A stretch of DNA of 47,543 nt from DATHWB01 sp040902855 (GTDB lineage Bacteria > Actinomycetota > Acidimicrobiia > Spongiisociales > ZC4RG35): positions 1 through 47,543 of the forward strand of contig JBBDWN010000019.1 in the NCBI GenBank assembly GCA_040902855.1, written 5' to 3'. A program made the position numbers and the translations under genes. Shown here in pieces: positions 16,183-24,842 of this stretch; position 1 is the stretch's first letter, and each line of letters starts with the position of its first letter. The notes beneath the pieces are model-generated. The model saw only the letters and a list, made by a program, of their open reading frames with translations, had not been told where the DNA came from and did no database searches.

Positions 16183-16215
16183 GGGGTGGGTCCGGTAAGT
16201 TGCCGGGCCCACCCC
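16183..16215 (+). promoter_or_regulatory. Strong intergenic hairpin between ehuB and ehuC
   Basis: GGGGTGGGTCCGG (16183-16195) pairs with CCGGGCCCACCCC (16203-16215) through 13 bp with one G-U pair and a 7-nt loop. No U-tract follows; the ehuC ribosome-binding site begins about 10 nt later. Such hairpins after binding-protein genes protect the 3' end or attenuate transcription, so that more binding protein than permease is made. Confidence 0.6.
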
Positions 16216-16234
16216 GACCGACCGGGAGGAACAC

Positions 16235-16975
16235 ATGCCCGATCTGATCCTCAGCCCGAGCAACTACGCCCGGCTGATGGAAGGTCTGGTCGTCACCGTG
16301 CAGGTGCTGATCGGCTCGGTCATCCTCGGAACGCTGCTGTCGCTGTTCTTCGGAATCGGCCGGCTTTCGGAGCGGGCCTGGGTCAGACGGGCCTCGTCGG
16401 CGTACGTCGAGTTCGCCCGCGGAGCGTCGGCGATCATTCTCCTGTTCTGGATGTTCTTCGCGCTGCCGATCCTCTTCGGCATTCGCGGCTGGTCGCCGAT
16501 GACAGCGGGGATCCTGGCACTGGGCATCAACATGGGGGCGTACGGCGCCGAGATCGTCCGGGGTGCGGTCAAGTCGGTTTCCAAGGGCCAGACCGAGGCC
16601 GCCATCGCCCTCAACCTCTCGAACACCCAGCGCCTGCGTCACGTCGTCCTTCCGCAGGCTGTTCCGGTGATTCTCCCGCCATACGGGAACCTGGTGATCG
16701 AGGTGATGAAGGGCACCGCACTCGTTTCGCTGATCACGCTCTCGGATCTCGCCTTCGAGGTGCAGAAACTCCGGGTGAACTCCGTGGTGATCGCGGACTC
16801 AGCCACGACGCCGATCCTCTACCTCAACGTGCTCGCCATCTACTTCATCCTGGCGTTCCTCATCGACCGAGTCTTCAAGATCGCCGAGCGCCGGGTCGCC
16901 GCCAAGTTCGGGGTGAAGCCGCCCCGCAGGAAGAGAGCCGGCCGTCCGACAGCGGGTGCGGGGGTGACAGGATGA
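16235..16975 (+). CDS. ehuC: Ectoine ABC transporter permease EhuC
   Basis: The 246-residue polar amino acid-type ABC permease (HisM/GlnP family) has about five hydrophobic helices. The cytoplasmic EAA loop is visible as TEAAIALNLSNTQRLRHVVLPQAV (split: TEAAIALNLSN, then RHVVLPQAV), which docks onto the ATPase. The C-terminal tail is basic and Pro/Gly-rich. GGGAGG lies 5 nt before the ATG. With EhuD it would form the heterodimeric membrane channel for ectoine and hydroxyectoine. The assignment to EhuC rather than another polar amino acid permease rests on position after EhuB and before ectoine hydrolase. Its stop overlaps the ehuD start (ATGA). Confidence 0.85.
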   Translation: MPDLILSPSNYARLMEGLVVTVQVLIGSVILGTLLSLFFGIGRLSERAWVRRASSAYVEFARGASAIILLFWMFFALPILFGIRGWSPMTAGILALGINMGAYGAEIVRGAVKSVSKGQTEAAIALNLSNTQRLRHVVLPQAVPVILPPYGNLVIEVMKGTALVSLITLSDLAFEVQKLRVNSVVIADSATTPILYLNVLAIYFILAFLIDRVFKIAERRVAAKFGVKPPRRKRAGRPTAGAGVTG

Positions 16976-17652
16976 ACCAGCTCGCCGATCGCCCCAAGTG
17001 GAACTGGGACGTCGTCTGGGAGCATCTCCCCGCCATCTGGGGCGGCATGGTCGTGATCATCCAGGCGACCCTCGCCGGCATCACCATTGCCATGATCCTC
17101 GGGCTCTTCCTGGCGTTGGGTCGTCGCTCGGAACGACGGTGGATCTCCTGGCCCTTCGCGGCGTTCATCGATTTCATCCGCAGCACGCCCCTGCTGATCC
17201 AACTCTTCTTCGTATTCTTCGCGCTGCCCGAGATGGGGATCGTGCTGGGAGCCAGAACGTCGCTGATTCTGGGTCTCGGCGTTCATTACGCCACCTACGC
17301 CTCAGAGGCGTACCGGGCGGGGATCGACGCCGTCGACAAGGGGCAATGGGAGGCTGCCACGGCGTTGAACCTGGGAACAGGGACGACGTGGCAGAAGGTG
17401 GTCCTGCCGCAGGCCATCCCCAAGGTGATCCCTGCCCTGGGCAACTTCTTGGTCGCCATGATCAAGGATGCTCCGCTCGGATCGTCCATCGGGGTGGCCG
17501 GCGTCCTGTTCGTTGCCAGGTCGATCGGATCGCAGACCTTCTTCTATGTCGAGACGATGACCATGGCCGGGGTGCTGTTCCTGGTCGTCAGTGTTCCTGC
17601 AGCCCTGTTCGTCCAGTTCTTGGAGAGGAAATATGGTTACGAAGCCGCCTGA
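16972..17652 (+). CDS. ehuD: Ectoine ABC transporter permease EhuD
   Basis: The 226-residue second permease of the same family as EhuC has a short N-terminal amphipathic segment (WNWDVVWEHLP) and about five helices. The region FIRSTPLLIQLFFVFFALPE is highly typical of polar amino acid permeases, and the EAA loop reads WEAATALNLGTGTTWQKVVLPQA (here noted in two parts: WEAATALNLG and WQKVVLPQA). It starts inside the ehuC stop (ATGA) and its last 20 bases overlap the ehuA start, so the three genes are translationally coupled. It forms half of the channel; ligand identity comes from the neighbours. Confidence 0.87.
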   Translation: MNQLADRPKWNWDVVWEHLPAIWGGMVVIIQATLAGITIAMILGLFLALGRRSERRWISWPFAAFIDFIRSTPLLIQLFFVFFALPEMGIVLGARTSLILGLGVHYATYASEAYRAGIDAVDKGQWEAATALNLGTGTTWQKVVLPQAIPKVIPALGNFLVAMIKDAPLGSSIGVAGVLFVARSIGSQTFFYVETMTMAGVLFLVVSVPAALFVQFLERKYGYEAA

Positions 17653-18433
17653 GACACCGAAGTCGGAGATGATGGTGCGGATGCGGAAGGTCACCAAGGC
17701 CTTCGGCGAGAACGTCGTCCTACGCGAACTCGACCTCGATGTGGCGCCTGGCGAGAAGGTCGTCATCATCGGCCCGAGCGGTTCGGGCAAGACGACGATC
17801 CTGCGGGTGGCGATGACGCTCGAGCGACCCGACTCGGGGACGGTCGAGATCGACGGGCGCCATCTCTACCACCAGGAGAAGAACGGGGAACTCGTCACGG
17901 CGAACGAGAAGCACATCAGGTCTGTGCGCTCAGACGTCTCGATGGTCTTCCAGCACTTCAATCTCTTCCCGCACATGACGGCGCTCGAGAACGTGACCCT
18001 CGCCCCCATCAAGGTGGCAGGCAAGAGCAAGGAAGAGGCGGAGGAGAGTGCCGTGCGCCTGCTGGAGTCTGTGGGTCTGGGAGACAAGACGACCCATCGC
18101 CCATCCGAACTGTCCGGTGGTCAGAAACAGCGCGTCGCCATTGCCCGGTCCCTCGCCATCGACCCGAAAGTGATGTGTTTCGACGAGGTGACATCGGCCC
18201 TCGATCCCGAACTCGTGGGAGAGGTGCTCGGAGTGCTGAGAAAGCTGGCAGAAGAGGGAGACATGACCATGATGCTGGTGACCCACGAGATGGGCTTCGC
18301 CAGCGAGATGGCCGATCGGGTCGTCATGTTCGATCATGGGCGGATCCTCGAAGACGGCCCTCCCTCCCAGATCTTCAAGGACCCGGCGCACGACCGGACC
18401 AAATCCTTCCTCAAAGCCGTGCTCCAACACTGA
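17633..18433 (+). CDS. ehuA: Ectoine ABC transporter ATP-binding protein EhuA
   Basis: The 266-residue ATPase of polar amino acid importers has Walker A GPSGSGKT at 47-54, a Q-loop in SMVFQHFNLFPHMT, the signature LSGGQKQR near 160 and Walker B VMCFDEVTSALDP, followed by LVTHEMGFA with the switch His. It would energise EhuC/EhuD. The ATG at 17633 is chosen because GGAGAGG lies 4 nt upstream; a longer frame from 17591 would extend 14 residues into ehuD without such a signal. The stop overlaps the start of ectoine hydrolase (TGATG), tying import to degradation. Confidence 0.9.
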   Translation: MVTKPPETPKSEMMVRMRKVTKAFGENVVLRELDLDVAPGEKVVIIGPSGSGKTTILRVAMTLERPDSGTVEIDGRHLYHQEKNGELVTANEKHIRSVRSDVSMVFQHFNLFPHMTALENVTLAPIKVAGKSKEEAEESAVRLLESVGLGDKTTHRPSELSGGQKQRVAIARSLAIDPKVMCFDEVTSALDPELVGEVLGVLRKLAEEGDMTMMLVTHEMGFASEMADRVVMFDHGRILEDGPPSQIFKDPAHDRTKSFLKAVLQH

Positions 18434-19623
18434 TGGAGCGGGCCGCCCCGATCGACCTTCCGTTCAGTCGCGCCGAGTACGCCAGCCGACTCGCCACGGT
18501 GCGCGCCGAGATGGACCGGCGCGGCATCGAACTGCTGATCTGTCCCGATCCGTCGAACATGGCATGGCTCACCGGGTACGACGGATGGTCGTTCTACACC
18601 CCACAGGCAGTGCTCATCACCCATGACTCGGATCCCGTCTGGTGGGGCCGACTGATCGACGCCAACGGCGCGATGAGGACCGTCTACATGGATCACGATC
18701 ACATCCACGGGTTCGGAGACGAATACGTGATGTCCTCCGAGCGCCACGCCTACGAGCACCTGGTGTCGGTGGTGAGAGAACTCGGGTGGGATGGGCGCAG
18801 GGTCGGCGTGGAGATGGACAACTACTACTACTCGGCCGCGTCGCATCAGGTCCTCGTCTCGGGGCTCGGGACGACAGAAGTGATCGACGCCACCGGGCTG
18901 GTGAACTGGCAGCGCACGATAAAAACCGACCAGGAACTCATCTACATGCGTCGGGCGGCGCGCATCGTCGAAAAAATGCACGACACGATCCTGGAGATGG
19001 TCGAACCGGGTGTCCGCAAGAACGACCTGGTGGCGGAGATCTACCGCACCGGGATTCGCGGGACCGACGAGTTCGGTGGTGACTATCCGGCGATCGTCCC
19101 GATGCTCCCGACCGGCTTGGACGCCTCGGCGCCCCACCTGACCTGGAACGACCGGCCATTCGAGCAGGGTTTCGGCACCTTCTTCGAGATCGCCGGATGC
19201 CATCGCCGCTACCACGTGCCGCTGTGCCGGACCGTCTTCCTGGGAGAACCGCGTCCTGAGATCCGCAACGCCGAGAGGGCTGTTCTTGAAGGACTCGAAG
19301 CGGGGCTCGACAAGGCGCGGGCGGGCAACCGAGCCAGCGACGTCGCCGGAGCGCTGTACGGCGCGCTCGAACGCCACGGGGTGGAGAAGCACGGTCGGTG
19401 CGGGTATCCGATCGGACTCAGCTATCCGCCCGATTGGGGTGAGCGGACCATAAGTTTTCGCACCACCGATCACACCATCCTCGAACCGGGGATGACGTTC
19501 CACTTCATGCCCGGCCTGTGGATGGAATCCTGGGGCATCGAGATCACCGAGTCGATCCTCATCACCGAGGACGGCCCTGCCGAGACCTTCTGTGACTATC
19601 CCCGCCGGCTCTTCGTCAAGTGA
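18433..19623 (+). CDS. doeA: Ectoine hydrolase DoeA/EutD
   Basis: The 396-residue creatinase/M24-fold enzyme has the size of DoeA/EutD (about 390-400). N-terminal creatinase-like domain: MDRRGIELLICPDPSNMAWLTGYDGWSFYTPQ in segments, with GYDGWSFYTPQ typical of the family. C-terminal pita-bread domain: GTDEFGGDYPAIVPMLPTG, FFEIAGCHRRYHVPLCRT, RCGYPIGLSYPPDWGE and the final EPGMTFHFMPGLWM, TESILIT. DoeA opens the ectoine ring to N-acetyl-diaminobutyrate and also handles hydroxyectoine. The start overlaps the ehuA stop. It is the best evidence that the transporter and the divergent operon concern ectoine. Confidence 0.92.
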   Translation: MERAAPIDLPFSRAEYASRLATVRAEMDRRGIELLICPDPSNMAWLTGYDGWSFYTPQAVLITHDSDPVWWGRLIDANGAMRTVYMDHDHIHGFGDEYVMSSERHAYEHLVSVVRELGWDGRRVGVEMDNYYYSAASHQVLVSGLGTTEVIDATGLVNWQRTIKTDQELIYMRRAARIVEKMHDTILEMVEPGVRKNDLVAEIYRTGIRGTDEFGGDYPAIVPMLPTGLDASAPHLTWNDRPFEQGFGTFFEIAGCHRRYHVPLCRTVFLGEPRPEIRNAERAVLEGLEAGLDKARAGNRASDVAGALYGALERHGVEKHGRCGYPIGLSYPPDWGERTISFRTTDHTILEPGMTFHFMPGLWMESWGIEITESILITEDGPAETFCDYPRRLFVK

Positions 19624-19639
19624 GAAGGCGGATGATCGA

Positions 19640-20845
19640 GTGACGGATCTCCGCAACGAGACGATGTTGATTCTCGGTGACCTGATCGGGTTCCCGACGG
19701 TCACCTCCGATTCGAACCGCGATCTGATCGCCTACGCCGAGTCCAAGCTGGCGGCCGTCGGAGCGACGGTGTCGATCACCCGACATCCCGAAGAAGACAA
19801 GGCGAACCTGCTGGCCACCATCGGGCCTGCGGTGGACGGGGGAGTGGTGCTGTCCGGTCATACAGATGTCGTCCCCGCCGACGAGGACGCATGGACCGGC
19901 GCCCCGTTTGTGGCCATGCGCCGTGACCAGAGGATCTACGGTCGGGGCGCCGTCGACATGAAAGGCTTCATCGCCTGCGTCCTCGCGATGGCACCGACGT
20001 TCGCCTCCGCCGACTTGCGACGACCTATCCACGTCGCTCTCACCTTCGACGAGGAGGTGGGCTGCCGGGGTGCACCGATACTCGTGTCTGACCTCTTGCG
20101 GATGGGGCCTGTTCCCGCTGCCGCAATCGTCGGTGAGCCGACCGAGATGGCGATCATCGACGCCCACAAGGGGTGTTACGAGTACACGACGACGATCACC
20201 GGGCTGGCGGGTCACGGCTCGGCGCCAAGTCTCGGGGTGAACGCAGTTCAGGTGGCATCCCGCTACGTGTCCCGACTCCTCGAACTGGGCCGCATGCTCG
20301 AGCACCGCGCTCCCGTCGGCAGTCCGTACGACCCTCCGCACACCACGATCAACGTGGGCGTGGTTTCCGGGGGGACGGCGCGCAATGTCGTCGCAGGCGA
20401 GTGCGTGATCGAGTGGGAGATGCGACCCGTGACTCGCAGCGACTCGGAGTTCGTGCTTGCGGGAGTGGAGGCGGTCGAAGAAGAGCTCGGCGAGGAGATG
20501 CGGCGGGTATCGGACGACGTGTCGATCGTGACGCGCACCGAAGGAGCGGTGGACGGTCTCGAAAGCGACCCTGCTTCGGCCGCGGTGGCGCTCGGTCGGG
20601 CGCTTCTCGGCGATCAGCCAACAGCCGTCGTGTCTTTCGGCACCGAGGCAGGCATCTACCAGGCTGCAGGCATCCCGGCGATCGTGTGCGGTCCGGGATC
20701 GATCGACATGGCCCACCGTCCGGATGAATACATCGAGATCTCCGAACTGGAGCGCTGTCTCGAGATGCTGGCTGTCCTCACCACCCACCTCTCCGCCGTT
20801 CCGCGGGCTGGATCGGACGTGGAGGTCCGATCTAACCCTGGGTAG
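19640..20845 (+). CDS. M20-family deacylase (ArgE-like), probable N-acetyl-diaminobutyrate deacetylase
   Basis: The 401-residue M20 metallohydrolase resembles acetylornithine deacetylase. Metal-site motifs are complete: SGHTDVVP (H74, D76), GRGAVDMKGF (D106), the catalytic FDEEVGCRGA (E138, E139), GEPTEMA (E166), and a C-terminal His in DMAHRPDEY. The lid domain carries GHGSAPSLGVNAV. In known ectoine loci the deacetylase (DoeB/EutE) belongs to the unrelated AstE/aspartoacylase family; none is present here, so this enzyme probably performs that step on a very similar N-acetyl diamino acid. GTG at 19640 is preferred; an ATG at 19592 would overlap doeA by 32 nt. The 3' end overlaps the convergent MFS gene by 14 nt. 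Confidence 0.87.
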   Translation: MTDLRNETMLILGDLIGFPTVTSDSNRDLIAYAESKLAAVGATVSITRHPEEDKANLLATIGPAVDGGVVLSGHTDVVPADEDAWTGAPFVAMRRDQRIYGRGAVDMKGFIACVLAMAPTFASADLRRPIHVALTFDEEVGCRGAPILVSDLLRMGPVPAAAIVGEPTEMAIIDAHKGCYEYTTTITGLAGHGSAPSLGVNAVQVASRYVSRLLELGRMLEHRAPVGSPYDPPHTTINVGVVSGGTARNVVAGECVIEWEMRPVTRSDSEFVLAGVEAVEEELGEEMRRVSDDVSIVTRTEGAVDGLESDPASAAVALGRALLGDQPTAVVSFGTEAGIYQAAGIPAIVCGPGSIDMAHRPDEYIEISELERCLEMLAVLTTHLSAVPRAGSDVEVRSNPG

Positions 20846-21998
20846 CAGTGGACTCGAGGGTTGGGAGGCGGAGCAGGAGTCCGGCGGCGATCACCGCGGC
20901 GGCGGCGGCTCCGAACGACGTCAGACGCATTCCGCCCGCCGAGAACATCCACGGTCCGGCCAGGTCACCCACGATCCGGCCGATACCGGTCGCCACCGAG
21001 AACCACGCCAGATAGCCGGTCCGGTTTTCCGGGTGTATCTCCGTCGCCACTGTCATCGCTGAGACGATCGTGTATTCGATCAACGCGATGCCGACCGCAA
21101 GCACCACCACCCCCACCACCAGCGACTCAGAGACGAATCCGAACGCGGCGAACACCAGACCGGCCAGGCCCAGGGCGATGGCCAGCGCCTTCCGCTTGTT
21201 CACGCGGTCGGTGATCGCCACGACACCTCCCTCGCCCAGCAGTTCGGCGACGCCGATCGCGGTGCCGACCCCGCCGAGCGCCAGGAGGGCAAGTCCGAAG
21301 CTGCTCTCGAGCCATGTGCCGAGGTTGACGAGGAGGATCTCGAGTGAGACGCCGACCAATCCTCCGACCACCAGAAACCATCGCGCCGGTCCCCGTACCA
21401 CGGGCTTCTCCGCCAGCTCCACCACCTCGGCCGAATCAACCCGGTCGAGCCTCGCCACCGCCACCATGCCTCCGGCCGCCAGGAGACCAAGCGTCAGGAA
21501 GGGCGTGTTCCACGTGCCGCGCTCGATGAGCCATCCGGCCACCGGAGCACCCACCAAGAGCCCTCCGGCCCAGGCGACCTCCAACATCCCGATATGGCGG
21601 CTGCGTCGGTGCCACGGGACTCGTTCGGCGACGTGGGCCTGGGCACCCACATCGAACAGCGGTTTGGCGAAGCCGATGAGGGCGAAGCCGATCAGGGCCC
21701 CGATGAAGACTCCGAACCAGGCGGTGATCAGCGAGCCGACGGCAAATACTGCCAGCCCGGTCAGCAGCAAGGCTCGGCTGGTGGCTCGACGTCCGGCGAC
21801 TCCGATCGCAACCGGCGAGGCGAAACCGGCCACCCATCGAACCGACACGAGTGCGCCCGCCTGTCCGATGCTGATTCCCAGCCCGCGAGCGATCGCCGGG
21901 AGGAAGGGATAGACCAGGCGTACGGCGGTGTTGAGGACCAGCTTGAGGGCAACCAGCCGGATCGCGCCGATTTGAGGACCCGCGGGCCGTGGGGTCAT
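20832..21998 (-). CDS. MFS transporter
   Basis: The 388-residue major facilitator has 12 hydrophobic helices. Visible features are LVLNTAVRLVYPFLPAIARGLG in helix 1, the loop GVAGRRATSRALL between helices 2 and 3, and a second-half equivalent ITDRVNKRKALAIALG. The helix-6/7 loop is short. The ATG at 21998 overlaps the SMP-30-like stop as ATGA, so the two genes form an operon. The frame is open further upstream through that gene, but there is no reason to extend it. Drug or metabolite export is likely; the substrate is unknown. It may handle a product related to the propeller protein. Confidence 0.87.
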   Translation of the reverse strand: MTPRPAGPQIGAIRLVALKLVLNTAVRLVYPFLPAIARGLGISIGQAGALVSVRWVAGFASPVAIGVAGRRATSRALLLTGLAVFAVGSLITAWFGVFIGALIGFALIGFAKPLFDVGAQAHVAERVPWHRRSRHIGMLEVAWAGGLLVGAPVAGWLIERGTWNTPFLTLGLLAAGGMVAVARLDRVDSAEVVELAEKPVVRGPARWFLVVGGLVGVSLEILLVNLGTWLESSFGLALLALGGVGTAIGVAELLGEGGVVAITDRVNKRKALAIALGLAGLVFAAFGFVSESLVVGVVVLAVGIALIEYTIVSAMTVATEIHPENRTGYLAWFSVATGIGRIVGDLAGPWMFSAGGMRLTSFGAAAAAVIAAGLLLRLPTLESTATQG

Positions 21999-22996
21999 AC
22001 GGCGAGCGAGAGGGGCAGGGCGACGACGGCGAGGGTCGGTTCGCTGAGGCTTCCCACGTAGAGGTAGCGACCGTGCGCGATGGCTGACGTGGTAACGGCC
22101 ACTCGGCCCGACGGATCCTGGAGGGTGGCGATCACGGATCCCGTTTCGTCGAACGCGGCCACGAAACCGTGTCGAGACACCTTGGGTTGCAGGCGTTCGG
22201 GGAGACGATGGATGACACGTCTCACCCGCGGCCGGGAGAGCGTGGCGTCGAGGGCACGATCCCGGGTGCGTGGAAACCCGCACCAGAAGAGCCCGTTGCC
22301 GACGTTCAGGTTGTCGGGAAAGCCGGGGAGATTCTCGATGAAGATGTCCTTGGTTCCGGCGCGCTCACCATGCAGCCAGATTCGATGGATTCGATAGCTC
22401 CCGAGTTCGGCCACCAGCACGAAGTCCTCGGCGGAGGAGAGGGCGACTCCGTTGGCGAACACGAGGCCGTCCATCACGACGTCGACGTCTCCGTTGGTGT
22501 CCCGGCGATACAGCACTCCCGTGGCCGAGCGTTCGAGGATGTCGGCGGTGTAGTCGGCCAGTCTCCACCGGTGGGAAGAGACCGAGAAGTAAATGGTGCC
22601 GTCCAGGGCGACTGCCGCGTTGTTGGTCAGTGTGAACGCGGTATCGCCGTACCGATCGACGAGCAACCGGGACTTTCCATCCGGGGTGACCCGCTGCAGA
22701 CCCAACTCGGAGTTACAGACGATGAGGGACTCGCCGTCGCTGTCGATCTCGATGCCGAGGGGACGACCGCCGACGTTCGCGATCTCTTCCGGGACACCGC
22801 CGGTCACCTCGAACCGCAGGACCCGTCCGTCGGCGAGGCCGGTCACAGGCCTTCCCTCGGCGTCGATGGCGATGTCCTCGGGGCCTTTTCCGGTGGTGTT
22901 CCACAGCGCGGCGGATCGAAGAAGATCGTTCTCCGCGAACGGCCCTGTCAGGCCGGCATCTCTCGGTGGTTGCCAGGTACGAGGTTCGAACTCCAT
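21995..22996 (-). CDS. SMP-30/strictosidine-synthase-like beta-propeller protein
   Basis: The 333-residue protein belongs to the strictosidine synthase/gluconolactonase-like propeller group: GPEDIAIDAEGRPVTGLADGRVLR in segments, GRPLGIEIDSDGESLIVCN, TNNAAVALDGTIYFSVSS, and the conserved FANGVALSSAEDFVLVAE and LPGFPDNLNVGNG elements. No signal peptide is seen. Such proteins are often lactonases or esterases; strictosidine synthase activity itself is not expected in bacteria. It is followed by an MFS transporter in an ATGA-coupled pair and is divergent from herA (64 bp apart). The substrate is unknown. Confidence 0.83.
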   Translation of the reverse strand: MEFEPRTWQPPRDAGLTGPFAENDLLRSAALWNTTGKGPEDIAIDAEGRPVTGLADGRVLRFEVTGGVPEEIANVGGRPLGIEIDSDGESLIVCNSELGLQRVTPDGKSRLLVDRYGDTAFTLTNNAAVALDGTIYFSVSSHRWRLADYTADILERSATGVLYRRDTNGDVDVVMDGLVFANGVALSSAEDFVLVAELGSYRIHRIWLHGERAGTKDIFIENLPGFPDNLNVGNGLFWCGFPRTRDRALDATLSRPRVRRVIHRLPERLQPKVSRHGFVAAFDETGSVIATLQDPSGRVAVTTSAIAHGRYLYVGSLSEPTLAVVALPLSLAV

Positions 22997-23046
22997 ACCG
23001 CTGATTGTGGTCGAAGACGTGGGGCGCTGCTGTCGGTCCCCACTGA

Positions 23047-23052
23047 TACTCT
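23047..23052 (+). promoter_or_regulatory. Leaderless-type -10 (TACTCT) 8 nt before herA
   Basis: TACTCT, 8 nt and ATG (23061); an overlapping GATACT (23045-23050) is an alternative. No ribosome-binding site is visible. Confidence 0.35.
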
Positions 23053-23060
23053 CGCCTTCG

Positions 23061-24764
23061 ATGAGTGAACACCCAGGCGATCAGCCCACAGTCGGCAGGG
23101 TCATCGGTACCGAAGACGCCACTCCCCTCGAATTCTGGGTGGCGGTGGCCGAGGGCCAGTACCTCCAACTCGACGATGTCGTTGCGCTCGAGCGGGTGCT
23201 TCCCGGCGGTGAGATGGTCTCGATGTTCGGAATGGTGTCACAGGTGCGGGCCCGTCATGAGGGTGCCCGGTTCGACTCGGACGTGTTTCTCATCGAGGAC
23301 GGCGTACTCCCGGCCGAGGTCTCCGAGTCGGCGAAGGTCTCCACCACCAGGTTCGAACCGGAGACGTTCGTCCCTCCCCGGCCCGGACAGGCGGTGCGCC
23401 GCGCCGTCGGCGAGGAGCGCGACAAGGCCCTCTTCTTCGACCGGATGGACGAACGGCTCCCGATCGGCCTGTCGCGGGCGGGGGAGCCGCTGTTCGTGAA
23501 CCTCGAGTTCCTCGACGGCAGGCGGGGAGCCCACGTCAACATCTCGGGCATCTCAGGCGTGGCGACCAAGACGACCTACGCCACCTTCCTCCTCCATTCG
23601 ATCTTCACAAGCGGGGTGCTCGGACCTCGGGCGGTCAACACGAAGGCGCTCATCTTCAACGTGAAGGGCGAGGACCTCCTTTTCCTCGACCGCCCGAATT
23701 CGGCTCTCGAACCTGACGAGGCCGCCAGGTACGGCAGGCTCGGCCTGCCCGCCGAAGCGTTCGGTTCGCTGTCGGTGTACGCCCCACCTCGATCAGGGGG
23801 AGCAGTGGCGGCACCTGACGTCTATTCGCGTACCGACGGGGTCGTGACGTCGTTCTTCTGGACGCTCGAAGAGTTCTGTCGCGAGGATCTGTTGGCCTTC
23901 TTGTTCGCAGACGCCGAGGACGACCGCGCCCAGTACACGATGGTCATTCACAACGTGATGGCTCGGCTTCGCAAAGCCGTCGCCCTCGACGACGGTGCCG
24001 TGATGCTGGATGGGGAGACCGTTCGAACGTTCGCCGATCTCACCCAACTGATTCAGCGGCGGGTCACCGACGAGGACACCCGCTACGACTGGGCGGGGCC
24101 GGCCATCGGCCAGGGCACGGTCAACGCGTTCGTCCGCAGGCTCCTCGGCTCGGTCCGCCATGTCGAACGTCTCATCCGGGGCGACGTCGCCAACGCCGCC
24201 AAACACCAAATCTCCCTCGACAGTCAGGTGACCGTCGTGGACATCCACAACCTCAACGATCGCGCCAAACGGTTCGTCGTCGGGGTGACGATCCGTCGCC
24301 AGTTCGAATTCAAAGAGAGGGCCGGCCAGTCCGACGAGTTGCTCTTCCTCGTGCTCGACGAGTTGAACAAGTACGCGCCGCGGGACGGGTCGAGTCCGAT
24401 CAAGGAGATCCTGCTGGACGTGGCCGAGCGGGGGAGGAGCCTCGGCGTGATCCTGATCGGCGCCCAGCAGACCGCATCGGAGATCGAGCGACGGATCATC
24501 GCCAACTCGTCGATCCGGGTCGTCGGGCGCCTCGATTCGGCCGAGGCCGCTCGGGAGGAGTACGGCTTTCTTCCCAGCGTGCAACGTCAACGGGCCACGA
24601 TCATCAAGCCGGGCACCATGATCGTCTCCCAGCCCGAACTGCCCATTCCCCTGGTGCTCGAATTCCCGTTCCCGGCATGGGCGACGCGAGCATCCGAGGC
24701 GGTGCCCGCGTCGGCGCCGGGCGGGCCGGAAGATCCGTTCGAAGGCCTCGACGCGGGCGGGTAA
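23061..24764 (+). CDS. herA: HerA-like (DUF87/FtsK-HerA superfamily) ATPase
   Basis: The 567-residue ATPase starts with a small beta-barrel HAS-like domain (residues about 8-110: GRVIGTEDATPLEFWVAV) typical of HerA proteins. The ATPase core has a divergent P-loop GISGVATKTT (163-172, K170) with Ala-Thr where Gly is usual before Lys, and Walker B LFLVLDELNKYAP (D433, E434), then GVILIGAQQTASEIERRI as sensor. HerA is a hexameric DNA translocase that works with the NurA nuclease and the Mre11-Rad50 complex in end resection. nurA, sbcC and sbcD lie at 29226-33618, but not in the same operon. Confidence 0.82.
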   Translation: MSEHPGDQPTVGRVIGTEDATPLEFWVAVAEGQYLQLDDVVALERVLPGGEMVSMFGMVSQVRARHEGARFDSDVFLIEDGVLPAEVSESAKVSTTRFEPETFVPPRPGQAVRRAVGEERDKALFFDRMDERLPIGLSRAGEPLFVNLEFLDGRRGAHVNISGISGVATKTTYATFLLHSIFTSGVLGPRAVNTKALIFNVKGEDLLFLDRPNSALEPDEAARYGRLGLPAEAFGSLSVYAPPRSGGAVAAPDVYSRTDGVVTSFFWTLEEFCREDLLAFLFADAEDDRAQYTMVIHNVMARLRKAVALDDGAVMLDGETVRTFADLTQLIQRRVTDEDTRYDWAGPAIGQGTVNAFVRRLLGSVRHVERLIRGDVANAAKHQISLDSQVTVVDIHNLNDRAKRFVVGVTIRRQFEFKERAGQSDELLFLVLDELNKYAPRDGSSPIKEILLDVAERGRSLGVILIGAQQTASEIERRIIANSSIRVVGRLDSAEAAREEYGFLPSVQRQRATIIKPGTMIVSQPELPIPLVLEFPFPAWATRASEAVPASAPGGPEDPFEGLDAGG

Positions 24765-24842
24765 CTCAGCAGCGACCGAGCGAGGAGAGGTCCGTGGACC
24801 CGCCTTCCACGACAAAGGACGAGGTTGGCGGCACGGAATGGA

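Noticed and set aside
14479..16263. 594-codon open frame antisense to ehuB
   Set aside because: It is itself an 801-bp repeat only because ehuB is; no recognisable domain, His/Arg-rich composition. It is a shadow of a GC-rich gene.
24793..24811. CGTGGA/TCCACG hairpin as terminator between herA and the fusion transporter
   Set aside because: Only 6 bp with a 7-nt loop and no U-tract on either strand.
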